Part shown: positions 7,700 through 16,261 of the stretch, piece after piece
How positions within the stretch are numbered: position 1 is the stretch's first letter
How the letters are laid out: the number at the start of each line of letters is the position of its first letter
Position numbers and translations under genes: made by a program
NCBI GenBank assembly: GCA_900542155.1
Contig: UQMD01000018.1
Location: 1-52,636, forward strand
DNA from: an uncultured Collinsella sp.
GTDB lineage: Bacteria > Actinomycetota > Coriobacteriia > Coriobacteriales > Coriobacteriaceae
DNA: 52,636 bases
Direction of reading: 5' to 3'
Notes under the pieces: generated by a model
The model's input: only the letters and a program-made list of their open reading frames with translations
Told to the model about the DNA's origin: nothing
Databases searched by the model: none

Positions 7700-9280
7700 C
7701 GCAGGCGGCTTGGACGTGATGTCGTAGCACACGCGGTTGGCGCCGGGAACCTCGGCAACGATGCGGCCGGAGATACGGGCAAGCACGTCGTAGGGCAGCT
7801 TGGCCCAGTCGGCGGTCATGGCGTCGCTGGACTCGACGGCGCGCAGGATAATCGGACGCTGATAGGTACGCTCGTCACCCATAACGCCGACGGACTTAAT
7901 GTCGGGCAGGACCGCAAAATACTGCCAGCAGCTGTGTTCGGAGTTGCGCTCGCCGGTCTGCTCAAACAGGCGCTGGTTGTAGGCGTCGAGCTCCTCGCGC
8001 ACGATAGCGTCGGCGTTCTTGAGAATCTCGAGCTTCTCCTTATCGACCGCGCCGATGATGCGGATGGCCAGACCCGGGCCCGGGAAAGGCTGACGGAACA
8101 CGATGTGGCCCGGCAGGCCCAGCGCCAGACCAAGTGCGCGGACCTCGTCCTTAAAGAAGTGGTCGAGCGGCTCGATGAGGTCGAAGTGCACGCCCTCGGG
8201 GAACGGGATCAGGTTGTGATGGCTCTTGATGGTGGCCGTCTTGCCGCCCGTCTTACGAGCGCCGGACTCGATGATGTCGGGGTAGATGGTGCCCTGAGCC
8301 AGGTACTTGACCGGCTTGCCATCGCACTCGAGCTGCTGGGCCACAGCGAAGAACTCTTTCCAGAACTGCGTGCCGATGATACGGCGCTTCTCCTCGGGCT
8401 CGGTCACACCGGCCAGAAGTTCGGCATAGCGGTCCTCGGCGTGGACGTGAATAAAGTCGACGTCGAACTGCTTGGTGAAGACCTCCTCCACCTGCTCGGG
8501 CTCGCCCTTGCGCAGCAGGCCGTGGTTGATGAACACGCAGGTCATCTGCTTGCCCACGGCGCGGGCGCCCAGCGCAGCCACGACGGAAGAGTCGACGCCA
8601 CCGGACAGGGCCAGAATCACGCGGTCGTCGCCGACCTTCTCGCGGAACTCGGCCGTCATGGTCTCGACCAGGTTGTCCATGCTCCAGTTGGGCTCCAGGC
8701 CGCAGATCTCAAACAGGAAGTTGCTCAGCAGCTGCTGACCGTACTCGGAATGCTTGACCTCGGGGTGGAACTGCGTAGTGAAGATCTTGCGCTCAACGCA
8801 CTCCATGGCGGCAACCGGGCACACGTCGGTGCTGGCGGTGACGGTAAAGCCTTCGGGCACCTCGGAAACGGCGTCGCGGTGGCTCATCCACACGGTCTGC
8901 TCCATGGGCGTGGAGTTAAAGAGCTTGGCGCCAGCCGTGCGCGTAATGGTAGCGCGGCCGTACTCGCCCACCTCGGAGTGACCGACCTTGCCGCCGAGCG
9001 TCACGGCCGTGATCTGATGGCCGTAGCAAAAGCCCAGGACGGGAAGGCCCAGGTCAAAGATGGCAGGATCGATGGACGGAGCGTCCTCGGCATACACAGA
9101 AGCCGGGCCGCCAGAAAGGATGAGCGCAGAGGCGTTCATCTCGCGAATCTCATCGGCCGAGATGTCGCAGGGAACGATCTCGGAATACACGTTGAGGTCG
9201 CGGACGCGACGGGCAATGAGCTGACCGTACTGCGCACCAAAGTCGAGTACGAGGACCTTTGCGGAAGCCTTTTGATCCAT
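7682..9280 (-). CDS. guaA: GMP synthase (glutamine-hydrolysing)
   Basis: 532 residues, normal for the family (525 in E. coli). It makes GMP from XMP, ATP and glutamine, the last step of guanine nucleotide synthesis. The N-terminal class I amidotransferase has the nucleophile in GFCYGHQ (Cys about 85) and the His/Glu pair in TQFHPEVKHS. The central ATP-pyrophosphatase has the PP-loop LSGGVDSS. The C-terminal dimerisation part ends KPPATIEWE. ATG 9278-9280 follows GGGGG; the frame is open further upstream but without a ribosome site. The last 18 nt are duplicated at 118-135. Confidence 0.98.
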   Translation of the reverse strand: MDQKASAKVLVLDFGAQYGQLIARRVRDLNVYSEIVPCDISADEIREMNASALILSGGPASVYAEDAPSIDPAIFDLGLPVLGFCYGHQITAVTLGGKVGHSEVGEYGRATITRTAGAKLFNSTPMEQTVWMSHRDAVSEVPEGFTVTASTDVCPVAAMECVERKIFTTQFHPEVKHSEYGQQLLSNFLFEICGLEPNWSMDNLVETMTAEFREKVGDDRVILALSGGVDSSVVAALGARAVGKQMTCVFINHGLLRKGEPEQVEEVFTKQFDVDFIHVHAEDRYAELLAGVTEPEEKRRIIGTQFWKEFFAVAQQLECDGKPVKYLAQGTIYPDIIESGARKTGGKTATIKSHHNLIPFPEGVHFDLIEPLDHFFKDEVRALGLALGLPGHIVFRQPFPGPGLAIRIIGAVDKEKLEILKNADAIVREELDAYNQRLFEQTGERNSEHSCWQYFAVLPDIKSVGVMGDERTYQRPIILRAVESSDAMTADWAKLPYDVLARISGRIVAEVPGANRVCYDITSKPPATIEWE

Positions 9281-9547
9281 GGTTTCCCCCTCTTGTTGGC
9301 GGGGAGCCGGTGCCCACCCGCGTGAATGAACGAAAATAACTTTCATAGTGTACACGTTATATGGGGTTTCTCGTCCCTCGCAGCCATCAGCGCACGGCAA
9401 ACGCACGACCGGGGCCCTATTTGACGGCAATTGGAGTGATACTAAACGTTACAGATGATGTAATACGTTTGAACATTGGACGCCCTGTGCCACAATACTG
9501 CCGAACGACTCCGCCTCTGCGGCGGCAAATACGATAGGAATACCAGC
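9281..9547. promoter_or_regulatory. Divergent guaA/ansA promoter region with a palindrome
   Basis: Between the two divergent starts, 9444-9470 is an interrupted palindrome: AAACGTTACA, a short centre, then TGTAATACGTTT. It lies about 75 nt upstream of the asparaginase start, so it may be an operator for that gene. The outer ACGTTT ends recall the palindrome at 10832-10855, but the inner parts differ. Confidence 0.4.
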
Positions 9548-10561
9548 ATGAAGCGCATCCTTCTCATCGCCACGGGCGGCACCATCGCATCGACCGAGGA
9601 CGGCAATGGCCTCTCCCCCGCCCTGACCGGTGAGGAGCTCGCCCAGAGCGTCCCCGAGATCTCGGGTCTTTGCGAGTTCAATGTCGTGCAGCCCATGAAC
9701 ATCGACAGCACCAATATGCGCCCCAGTGACTGGATGCGTATCCGCGACGTCATCGTCGAGGGTTATGCCGACCACGACGGCTTCGTGATTCTGCACGGCA
9801 CCGACACCATGAGCTACACCGCGGCAGCGCTTTCCTACCTGATTCAGGACAGCCCCAAGCCCATCGTGCTCACCGGCTCGCAAAAGCCCATGGGCAATCC
9901 CTTTACCGACGCCAAGCTCAACCTGTACCAGAGCCTGCTCTATGCGCTCGACGAGCACTCGCATGACGTCTCGATCGTGTTTGGCGGCGTCGCCATTGCC
10001 GGCACACGCGCCCGTAAGCAGCGCACCATGAGCTTTAACGCGTTCATTAGCGTCAACTATCCGCCCATCGCCTATATCCGCAACGACCGTATCGTGCGCA
10101 GCGGGCTTCACGGCACGCATCAAGGCGAAAACCCGGTGCGCTTCTACGACCACATCGACCCACGCGTGTTTGTGCTCAAGCTCACGCCCGGCGTGAACCC
10201 TGGCGTTCTGGACGCTCTGGCCGATAGCTACGACGCCGTGATTCTGGAGACCTTTGGCATTGGCGGCATCCCCGAGTTCGGCGAGTCCGGCGAGTCGTTC
10301 CAAGAGGCAATTTTCCGCTGGGTCGATTCGGGCCGCACCGTCGTTATGACCACGCAAGTCCCCGAAGAGGGCCTTGACCTGGGTGTTTACGAGGTCGGCC
10401 GTGCTTACGCCGACCATCCGGGCATTCTGCGCGGCGATGACATGACCACCGAGACGCTCGTGGCCAAGACTATGTGGGCACTCGGCCAGTCACGCGATGC
10501 CGCCGAGATTCAGCGCCTGTTCTACAGCCAAGTCAACCACGACCGCGTCCCGATGGCGTAA
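9548..10561 (+). CDS. ansA: Type I L-asparaginase
   Basis: 337 residues. It hydrolyses asparagine to aspartate and ammonia in the cytoplasm. There is no signal peptide, unlike periplasmic type II enzymes. The N-terminus LLIATGGTIAS carries the first catalytic threonine (about residue 12) and HGTDTMSYTAAALSY the second (about 82-84), followed by PIVLTGSQKPMG. The C-terminal domain has LETFGIGGIPE and VVMTTQVPEEG, typical of the family. ATG 9548-9550 follows AGGAA; the frame extends upstream without a ribosome site. It diverges from guaA and converges on the small XRE regulator, 22 nt away. Confidence 0.95.
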   Translation: MKRILLIATGGTIASTEDGNGLSPALTGEELAQSVPEISGLCEFNVVQPMNIDSTNMRPSDWMRIRDVIVEGYADHDGFVILHGTDTMSYTAAALSYLIQDSPKPIVLTGSQKPMGNPFTDAKLNLYQSLLYALDEHSHDVSIVFGGVAIAGTRARKQRTMSFNAFISVNYPPIAYIRNDRIVRSGLHGTHQGENPVRFYDHIDPRVFVLKLTPGVNPGVLDALADSYDAVILETFGIGGIPEFGESGESFQEAIFRWVDSGRTVVMTTQVPEEGLDLGVYEVGRAYADHPGILRGDDMTTETLVAKTMWALGQSRDAAEIQRLFYSQVNHDRVPMA

Positions 10562-10583
10562 TTCAGTTGTCGACGGGTATCCC

Positions 10584-10802
10584 CTATTCGATACCCTCGA
10601 GAAGCTCTGACACCGTCATGCCAAGGGCGGGCGCGATCTTAAATAGAACCTTGAGCGTGAAATTTGCCGTTCCATCTTCGATTCTGTCGAGATAGGGGCG
10701 GCTGATTCCTGCTGCCACACAAAAATCGACCTTGGAGATACCAAGGTCCCTGCGCGTCTCTTCGACCCGCCTGCCAAGAATCTGTTTAGCACGTTCGTCC
10801 AT
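10584..10802 (-). CDS. Small XRE-family repressor
   Basis: 72 residues, almost only a DNA-binding domain. RVEETRRDLGISKVDFCVAAGISRPYLDRIEDGTANFTLKVLFKIAPALGMTVSELL is a complete XRE helix-turn-helix, with the recognition helix around ISRPYLDRIEDG. It is divergent from the gene at 10879, and a 24-bp perfect palindrome lies 30 nt upstream of its start, so autoregulation and control of that gene are likely. This resembles phage- or toxin-type repressors but no partner toxin is evident. Confidence 0.85.
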   Translation of the reverse strand: MDERAKQILGRRVEETRRDLGISKVDFCVAAGISRPYLDRIEDGTANFTLKVLFKIAPALGMTVSELLEGIE

Positions 10803-10831
10803 GCAGACGAGTTTGAAATGGAGCCGAACAT

Positions 10832-10855
10832 AAACGTAAACTATAGTTTACGTTT
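10832..10855. promoter_or_regulatory. 24-bp perfect palindromic operator
   Basis: The half-site AAACGTAAACTA is followed directly by its exact complement TAGTTTACGTTT. It sits between the XRE gene (start 10802) and the plus-strand gene (start 10879), where a dimeric XRE repressor would cover both promoters. Confidence 0.75.
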
Positions 10856-10878
10856 TGCCGAATACACAGGAGTTTTCT

Positions 10879-11268
10879 ATGTCGGGTTCTTCGGTCCGCA
10901 CGTACCGAGCCACGCTTCGCACAAACAGCGCACCGCCCAAGCTCGTCGTCGTTGAAGCAGAATGTCTTTCGCCCGATGAGCGCACAGCATTTGCATTGCT
11001 ATCAAGTCGCGTCGCCGCCGTTCTGGTCCCTTGCCCGGCGCAAGGCGAACTTGCCATCCAATGCCAAGCGCACAGCTGCTCGCTCAATCAGGCTGCCGTA
11101 ATCACAACCAGCCAACGCGGTCTGCCCCTTCTCCTAGAAGCCGGTACCGCGCTCACCCTTCGCGGCGCCGGATACGAAAACGAGGCCGCCGCCGATATGG
11201 TCTTTAAACCACGATCGAGCGGCGGCCTCGCAGCAGCCATTGAATATGCGTGCAGGCTCGTTGCCTAG
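10879..11268 (+). CDS. Hypothetical protein
   Basis: 129 residues. ATG 10879 follows CAGGAG by about 6 nt. Visible features are a beta-rich N-terminal half with PPKLVVVEAECLSPDERTAFALLSS, two close cysteines (Cys in LVPCPAQGE and QCQAHSC) and a C-terminal AAAIEYACRLVA helix. The middle (AVITTSQRGLPLLLEAGTALTLRGAGYENEAAADMVF) could be a small nucleotide- or sugar-binding fold. I do not recognise the family. Its promoter overlaps the operator of the neighbouring XRE regulator, so the two probably form one regulatory unit. Confidence 0.65.
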   Translation: MSGSSVRTYRATLRTNSAPPKLVVVEAECLSPDERTAFALLSSRVAAVLVPCPAQGELAIQCQAHSCSLNQAAVITTSQRGLPLLLEAGTALTLRGAGYENEAAADMVFKPRSSGGLAAAIEYACRLVA

Positions 11269-11277
11269 AAGAACAAG

Positions 11278-11661
11278 TTAGAAACCAAAGCCAAAGCCCG
11301 TTCCGGTAATCGCCGAGTACATAAAGTAGACGTTGATTACGTTGAGAAACACACCCGTGATGCAGCCGTTTCGCAGGTAGCGCTCGCACACGATGCGCGC
11401 CATGGCGGCGGAGTCATCATTGTTTTTAGCCTGGCGTCCTGCCGTAAAGTACGTCGCCACGCTCAGCAGTAGGTTGAGCACCGGCAGTGCCAGCAACTCG
11501 TAGCTCTTGCCCCAGCGCGTCACCTCGCCGGCTGCGTTAAACTTCGTTGCCACCTCGGGACCAATGTTGGGGATAACACACGCTGCGACCACCAGCGGAA
11601 TCACCGCAAGTACGAGCAGAGCAATACCCATGTAGCCAGCTTTTTTGCCATACTTAAACAT
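11278..11661 (-). CDS. DUF1648-type membrane protein
   Basis: 127 residues with three hydrophobic segments (about 9-30, 54-72 and 100-118). The loop EVATKFNAAGEVTRWGKS matches the DUF1648 signature, where similar proteins read HFNAAGEPDRWG. DUF1648 is found in SdpI-like immunity proteins and in small uncharacterised membrane proteins. There is no second SdpI domain, so immunity is not implied. It starts 12 nt after the end of ychF on the same strand, so translation may be linked. The C-terminus GTGFGFGF is glycine-aromatic. Confidence 0.7.
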   Translation of the reverse strand: MFKYGKKAGYMGIALLVLAVIPLVVAACVIPNIGPEVATKFNAAGEVTRWGKSYELLALPVLNLLLSVATYFTAGRQAKNNDDSAAMARIVCERYLRNGCITGVFLNVINVYFMYSAITGTGFGFGF

Positions 11662-11672
11662 ATGCGTCGTCC

Positions 11673-12749
11673 TTACACGTTAAAGCGGAAGTGCACGACG
11701 TCGCCATCGGCCATGACATAGTCCTTGCCCTCAATACGCAGCTTGCCGGCAGCCTTGGCGCCCTGCTCGCCGCCAAGCTCGATGTAGTCGTCATAGCCAA
11801 TGACCTCGGCCTTAATAAAGCCGCGCTCAAAGTCGGTATGGATGACACCGGCAGCCTGCGGAGCGGTCGCACCCTGACGCACCGTCCAAGCCTTGACCTC
11901 CATCTCGCCAGCCGTAAAGAACGACTGCAGGCCGAGCAACTTGTAGGCCGCCTGCGCGAGCACGTCCAGACCGGGCTGCTCCAGGCCCAAGCTCTCCAGG
12001 TAGTCGGCAGCGTCCTCGGGATCGAGCTCGGAAAGCTCGGCCTCGATCTTGGCGCAGATGGGCAGCGGCTTGACGCCGTCGATGGGCGCCAGGTCCTCGT
12101 TGAGCATGTCCTCGTCTACGTTGGCCACATACAGGATGGGCTTCATAGTGAGCAGGAACAGGCCCTTAGCGGCGGCACGCTCCTCATCGGTCATCTCCAT
12201 GGATGCGGCGCGCTTGCCCTCGTTGAGCCAGGCAAGCAGGCGCTTAGCGACCTCGAACTTGGGCATGAGCTCCTTGTCGCGCTTGGCCTCCTTCTCGAGC
12301 TTGGGCAGCTGCTTCTCGAGCGTGCCCATGTCGGCCAGGATGAGCTCGGTCATGATGGTGTCGGCATCGCCGGCGGGATCGACGAACTCGCCCGTGCGGC
12401 CCACCTCACGCATGACGTTGGGGTCCTTAAAGTAGCGCACGACCTCGCAGATGGCGTCGGTCTCGCGGATGTTTGCCAAGAACTGGTTGCCCAGGCCCTC
12501 GCCCTCGTTAGCGCCCTTCACCAGACCTGCAATGTCGACGAACTCGACCGTAGCCGGCACAATGCGACCCGGATTGACGATGTCGGCGAGCTTTTGCAGG
12601 CGGCTATCGGGCACATCGACGATACCCACGTTGGGGTCGATCGTGGCGAACGGGTAGTTGGCGGCAAGGCCGGTCTTTTTGGTAAGCGCGGTGAACAGCG
12701 TCGACTTGCCCACGTTGGGCAGGCCCACGATACCGATGGAAAGGGACAC
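11673..12749 (-). CDS. ychF: Redox-regulated ATPase YchF (Obg-like)
   Basis: 358 residues (363 in E. coli). The start is GTG 12747-12749, preceded by AAGGAG at 6 nt. The P-loop GLPNVGKST lies near residues 8-16, the G3 motif is DIAGLVKGANEGEGLGNQFL, and the G4 position carries the altered specificity motif (YVANVDEDM) that lets YchF prefer ATP over GTP. The C-terminal TGS domain includes QGATAPQAAGVIHTDFERGFIKAEVI. It is ribosome-associated and linked to stress and translation quality control. It is single-copy housekeeping, with the DUF1648 gene downstream. Confidence 0.97.
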   Translation of the reverse strand: MSLSIGIVGLPNVGKSTLFTALTKKTGLAANYPFATIDPNVGIVDVPDSRLQKLADIVNPGRIVPATVEFVDIAGLVKGANEGEGLGNQFLANIRETDAICEVVRYFKDPNVMREVGRTGEFVDPAGDADTIMTELILADMGTLEKQLPKLEKEAKRDKELMPKFEVAKRLLAWLNEGKRAASMEMTDEERAAAKGLFLLTMKPILYVANVDEDMLNEDLAPIDGVKPLPICAKIEAELSELDPEDAADYLESLGLEQPGLDVLAQAAYKLLGLQSFFTAGEMEVKAWTVRQGATAPQAAGVIHTDFERGFIKAEVIGYDDYIELGGEQGAKAAGKLRIEGKDYVMADGDVVHFRFNV

Positions 12750-12792
12750 GACAGCTCCTTTTGGTACAGGTACTTCAAACCTCATAAGTATA

Positions 12793-12836
12793 GCGCCGCC
12801 GCAGCATCCGGGCGAATCCGGACACCGCGGCGGCGC
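12793..12836 (-). terminator. GC-rich hairpin between the GH4 gene and ychF
   Basis: GCGCCGCCGC at 12793-12802 pairs with GCGGCGGCGC at 12827-12836, with an inner ATCCGG/CCGGA pairing. It lies beyond the stop of the 6-phospho-glucosidase gene. It lacks a clear U-run, so it may be a weak terminator or an RNA-stabilising hairpin. Confidence 0.5.
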
Positions 12837-12875
12837 AAATGAAGCAGAGATGCGTGAGGTTCGAGACAGCAGTCC

Positions 12876-14219
12876 TTACTTAAGCTCGGGCCAGAAATCC
12901 TTGTTGGCCTCGATGAGCTCGTCCAGGATCTGCTTAGCAACGCTCGCTGAAGGAATGGTCTTGGAGAGCGTGAGTGCCTGCCAGAGCTTCTGGTAGCTGC
13001 CCTCGACCCAAGCCTGGACAACGAGCTTCTCGACGGAAACCTGCTGCTCCATCAGACCCTTCTGGAACTGCGGAATCGGGCCCTGGCAGATCTTCTCAAA
13101 GCCGTTGGAGCCGACGATGCAAGGCACCTCGACCATGGCCGTCGGGTCGAAGTTGGGCACAGCGCCATCGTTGGGGACGATCAGCAGGAAGCGCTCGAGC
13201 GTATTCTCGGCCAGTGCGCAAGCAAGGTCGACGATGTAGTTGGCATGTACATCCGGCTCAAAGCCGCCGTCCTTGGCCGTACCCTTGGCGATGATGTCGC
13301 GGCAAGCGCCAAAGACCTTCTTCTCGCGGCCGTCCATAACCTCATTGGCGCGAGTGTAGTTGGGGTCAGACGTCTCGACGACATAGTCCGGGTACAGGTA
13401 ATACTTGAGGTAGGTATTGGGAATCGTCTCGGGATCGACAGCATAGACATCCTTGGCCTTGCCGAAGGTGTGAATCCAGCTCTCCTCGACGTGCTGCTCC
13501 TTACCGGCCTCGTGCTCAATGCCGTCCAAGTAGCCGTTCTTTGCCATGTGCTCCTTGATCTGCGGCATGAGGTCGTTACCCTCCTTGTCGTAGATCTTGC
13601 TCCACCAACCAAAGTGGTTGAGGCCGTAGTAGCTGTACTGCAGCTCGCGACGATCCTTGATGCCGCACATACGGCTCATCTTATCCATGAGGTCGATCGG
13701 CATGTCACAGATGTTGATGATGCGGCTGTTGGGACGCAGCACGCGGCAAGCCTCGGCGACGATAGCCGCGGGGTTGGAGTAGTTGAGCATCCAGGCGTTG
13801 GGGCTGTACTTCTCCATGTAGTCCAGGATCTCGATGACACCGCCGATGGAGCGCATACCGTAGGCGATGCCGCCGGCACCGCAGGTCTCCTGACCAACGC
13901 AGCCGTACTTGAGGGGGATCTTCTCGTCGAGCTCGCGCATGGCGTACAGACCCACGCGGATGTGAGCAAGGACGAAGTCAGTGCCGGTAAAAGCGGTTTC
14001 GGGGTCGGTGGTGTAGTTGAACTCAACCTCGGGAGCGTTCTCGTGGAAGTAGATCTCGCACGCCTTGGCAACGATCTCCTGGCGCTCGTCGTTGTTGTCA
14101 TAGAAGGTCACCTTGTTGACCGGGAAGCGGTCGCGCTCCTCGAGCAGCATCAGGGCAATGCCCGGGGTGAAGGTGGAGCCACCGCCGGCAATGGTCACGG
14201 CATAGTTCTTCTTGGACAT
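12876..14219 (-). CDS. malH: GH4 6-phospho-alpha-glucosidase
   Basis: 447 residues, the usual length for GH4. These enzymes hydrolyse 6'-phosphorylated alpha-glucosides, such as maltose-6'-phosphate, by an oxidation-elimination route needing NAD and a divalent metal. The N-terminal Rossmann motif is VTIAGGGSTFTPG. Further features are NYSNPAAIVAE, the metal-binding cysteine segment INICDMPI, and YYGLNHFGWW carrying the metal-ligand histidine. The INICDMPI cysteine context is like malH/aglB rather than beta-type members, but substrate choice needs assay. ATG 14217-14219 follows GAGGAGG. It is downstream of the EIICB gene on the same strand, with a hairpin between them. The gene symbol is by resemblance. 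Confidence 0.88.
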   Translation of the reverse strand: MSKKNYAVTIAGGGSTFTPGIALMLLEERDRFPVNKVTFYDNNDERQEIVAKACEIYFHENAPEVEFNYTTDPETAFTGTDFVLAHIRVGLYAMRELDEKIPLKYGCVGQETCGAGGIAYGMRSIGGVIEILDYMEKYSPNAWMLNYSNPAAIVAEACRVLRPNSRIINICDMPIDLMDKMSRMCGIKDRRELQYSYYGLNHFGWWSKIYDKEGNDLMPQIKEHMAKNGYLDGIEHEAGKEQHVEESWIHTFGKAKDVYAVDPETIPNTYLKYYLYPDYVVETSDPNYTRANEVMDGREKKVFGACRDIIAKGTAKDGGFEPDVHANYIVDLACALAENTLERFLLIVPNDGAVPNFDPTAMVEVPCIVGSNGFEKICQGPIPQFQKGLMEQQVSVEKLVVQAWVEGSYQKLWQALTLSKTIPSASVAKQILDELIEANKDFWPELK

Positions 14220-14317
14220 GATGTCCTCCTCATTCTGGCCGCTTGCTCAATCCGTCCCCGCACGCGGCCTTGCGCGGTTTGGAATTGTTACCTAGAAGTG
14301 GAGTTTTTTATCTCTAG

Positions 14318-14357
14318 AATCGGCCTTGCGGTGCATACCGGCTCTGCAAGGCCGATT
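14318..14357 (-). terminator. Intercistronic hairpin between EIICB and GH4 genes
   Basis: AATCGGCCTTGC at 14318-14329 pairs exactly with GCAAGGCCGATT at 14346-14357. There is no U-run after it on the minus strand. It may stabilise or attenuate the transcript so that the transporter and hydrolase are made at different levels. Confidence 0.5.
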
Positions 14358-14375
14358 GTTTCGATGGACGATGGT

Positions 14376-15986
14376 TTACAGAAGACTCTCGAACTTCAGA
14401 AGACTCTCGAACTTCTCGCGAACCTGCGGGACGGTAAGGCCGATGATGACCTGGATTGACTGACCTTGGACCACCAAGCCATGCGTACCGATCGCCTTGA
14501 AGGAAGCCTCGGGTGCAACGACGCTCTTGTCCTTGACGTTAACGCGCAGACGGGTAGCGCAGTTAGTTACATCGATGATGTTATCCGTGCCACCGAGCAG
14601 ATCGAGGATGTTCTCGGCAAGCACCAAGCGCTCATCATCTTTACTCTGGGCGACCGATTTGCCAGCAGCAGCACCGCCCTGCTTTTGCTTGTAGTCGGCC
14701 TTGGACTTGAGCTCGACCTCAACATCGTCATCCTCGCGACCGGGGGTCTTAAAGTCGAACTTGACGATCAGGAAACGGAAGACCACGACCCAAAGAGCGG
14801 TAAAGCACAGACCGACAAGGATGGAGATGGCGTACTGCAGACCGTGTGCGGCCCAAAGGGGCAGCCAGTCCCACGAGAGCATCGAGATGATGCCGCCGTC
14901 GAAGATGCCCACGACGCCAAGGAGGTTTTGAGCCATGCAGCCGAGCGCTCCGAGCACGCAGTGGACGACGAACAGGCCGGGCGCAATGAACAGGAAGGTG
15001 AAGTCAAGCGGCTCGGTGATACCGCAAAGCATTGCGGTAAGGGTGACCGGGATCAGCAGAGCCTTGACGCGCTGCTTGCGCTCGGGTTTGGCGGTCATAT
15101 AAAACGCAATGGCGACGCCAAGCGAGCCGAAGACCTTAGTCCAACCAGGGCAGGTATAGGCAGCCCAGGGTGCGGCATCCTTAAGAGCAATGCTCGGATC
15201 GGCAGCCAGTTGGGGCAGGATGTTGGCCCAAGCAGCAAAGATGCCGCCGTTGACCGCCGCGTTGTCGTAATAGAACGGCGTATAGATAAAGTGGTGCAGG
15301 CCTGTAGGGATCAGCACGCGCTCGAAGAAAGCAAAGACACCCACGCCAAACGTACCGGCGGAAAGGATGAATCCCTGGAAGGCAGAGATGGCAGCCTGAA
15401 CATGCGGCCACACCAGGCAGGCGATAAGAGAGACCGGAACCATAACGAAGAAACCGATCATATAGATGAACACGGAACCCGAGAACACGCCCAACCACTC
15501 GGGGAGCTCGGTGTCGAAGAACTTATTATGCAGCATCGTGGCGATACCAGAAATGATAAGCGCGCCCATGATGCCCATATCAAGCGTTTTGATGCTTGCG
15601 ATAGTGGCAAGACCAGTACCGCTGCCCGCCTCGACAGAGTAGTCGACCCCAAAGACAGGGCCCCACTGCCCCAAGATTGTGCTTACAAAGTAGTTGAAGG
15701 TAAGGTAGATGGCCAAAGCCTCCATGCAGCAGCGAGCGTTCTGCTTGTTCGCGAGCGAGATTGGCAACGCTACGCAAAACAGCAACGGCATCTGGTTAAA
15801 GAGCGTCCAACCACCCTGGAGCAGCACATTCCAGCAATCAAACCAAAGATGACCCGCTGTGGCCATCTCGCCAAAGATCGCCTCGGTGGTAAACAACGTA
15901 CCCAGGCCGACAACGATTCCGGAAAATGCGAAAAGAATTGCAGGCGTGTACATTGCACCGCCGAAACGTTGTATCTTTTGCATCAT
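14376..15986 (-). CDS. malX: PTS alpha-glucoside-specific EIICB component
   Basis: 536 residues. It imports and phosphorylates an alpha-glucoside. The N-terminal EIIC domain has about ten membrane segments (from MYTPAILFAFSGIVVGLGTLF to FCVALPISLANKQ) and the conserved GITEPLDFTFLF sugar-binding loop. A charged linker (about 420-455) leads to EIIB with NCATRLRV, whose cysteine takes the phosphate. There is no EIIA domain; the orphan EIIA at 43170-43667 could serve. The start is ATG 15984-15986 after AGGGGG. The C-terminus ends FESLLKFESLL from an 18-nt tandem duplication at about 14382-14417. It is divergent from the dehydrogenase at 16344. The symbol is by resemblance. Confidence 0.9.
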   Translation of the reverse strand: MMQKIQRFGGAMYTPAILFAFSGIVVGLGTLFTTEAIFGEMATAGHLWFDCWNVLLQGGWTLFNQMPLLFCVALPISLANKQNARCCMEALAIYLTFNYFVSTILGQWGPVFGVDYSVEAGSGTGLATIASIKTLDMGIMGALIISGIATMLHNKFFDTELPEWLGVFSGSVFIYMIGFFVMVPVSLIACLVWPHVQAAISAFQGFILSAGTFGVGVFAFFERVLIPTGLHHFIYTPFYYDNAAVNGGIFAAWANILPQLAADPSIALKDAAPWAAYTCPGWTKVFGSLGVAIAFYMTAKPERKQRVKALLIPVTLTAMLCGITEPLDFTFLFIAPGLFVVHCVLGALGCMAQNLLGVVGIFDGGIISMLSWDWLPLWAAHGLQYAISILVGLCFTALWVVVFRFLIVKFDFKTPGREDDDVEVELKSKADYKQKQGGAAAGKSVAQSKDDERLVLAENILDLLGGTDNIIDVTNCATRLRVNVKDKSVVAPEASFKAIGTHGLVVQGQSIQVIIGLTVPQVREKFESLLKFESLL

Positions 15987-16131
15987 GACGGGGAATCCCC
16001 CTCTCTTCATTCGGAGCGGCTGCGGTTTTGGCTTCACTCGAGACCGCAGACGCGCCGTTTGCGTGTACCTCGTGCAATAGGACGGGTGGGCCCGCTTCCC
16101 TGACTTCTTGCGCTTCCATTTTTATCATATC

Positions 16132-16147
16132 ACTTATCTAGACAAGT
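16132..16147. promoter_or_regulatory. Operator-like palindrome 1 (CTAGA-centred)
   Basis: ACTTATCTAGACAAGT is a 16-bp palindrome with one mismatched pair. TCTAGA-centred sites are known for GntR/HutC-type regulators with UTRA domains such as NagR/YvoA, and such a regulator is encoded at 17435. It lies just upstream of the EIICB transcription unit. Confidence 0.65.
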
Positions 16148-16261
16148 TAGTATAAATACTACGGTCGGTAAACGGTTGATTATTTGCCGCAAACGGTATA
16201 TGTCCAGTATTTCACCTGCTAAATCTGACATAGCTGATGGCTGCATTATAAATTTCTTTTC

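Noticed and set aside
7934..9325. Long plus-strand frame opposite guaA, and similar long antisense frames opposite ychF, the GH4 gene, glnN and glmM
   Set aside because: Mirror frames of strongly biased genes, without ribosome sites or recognisable domains.
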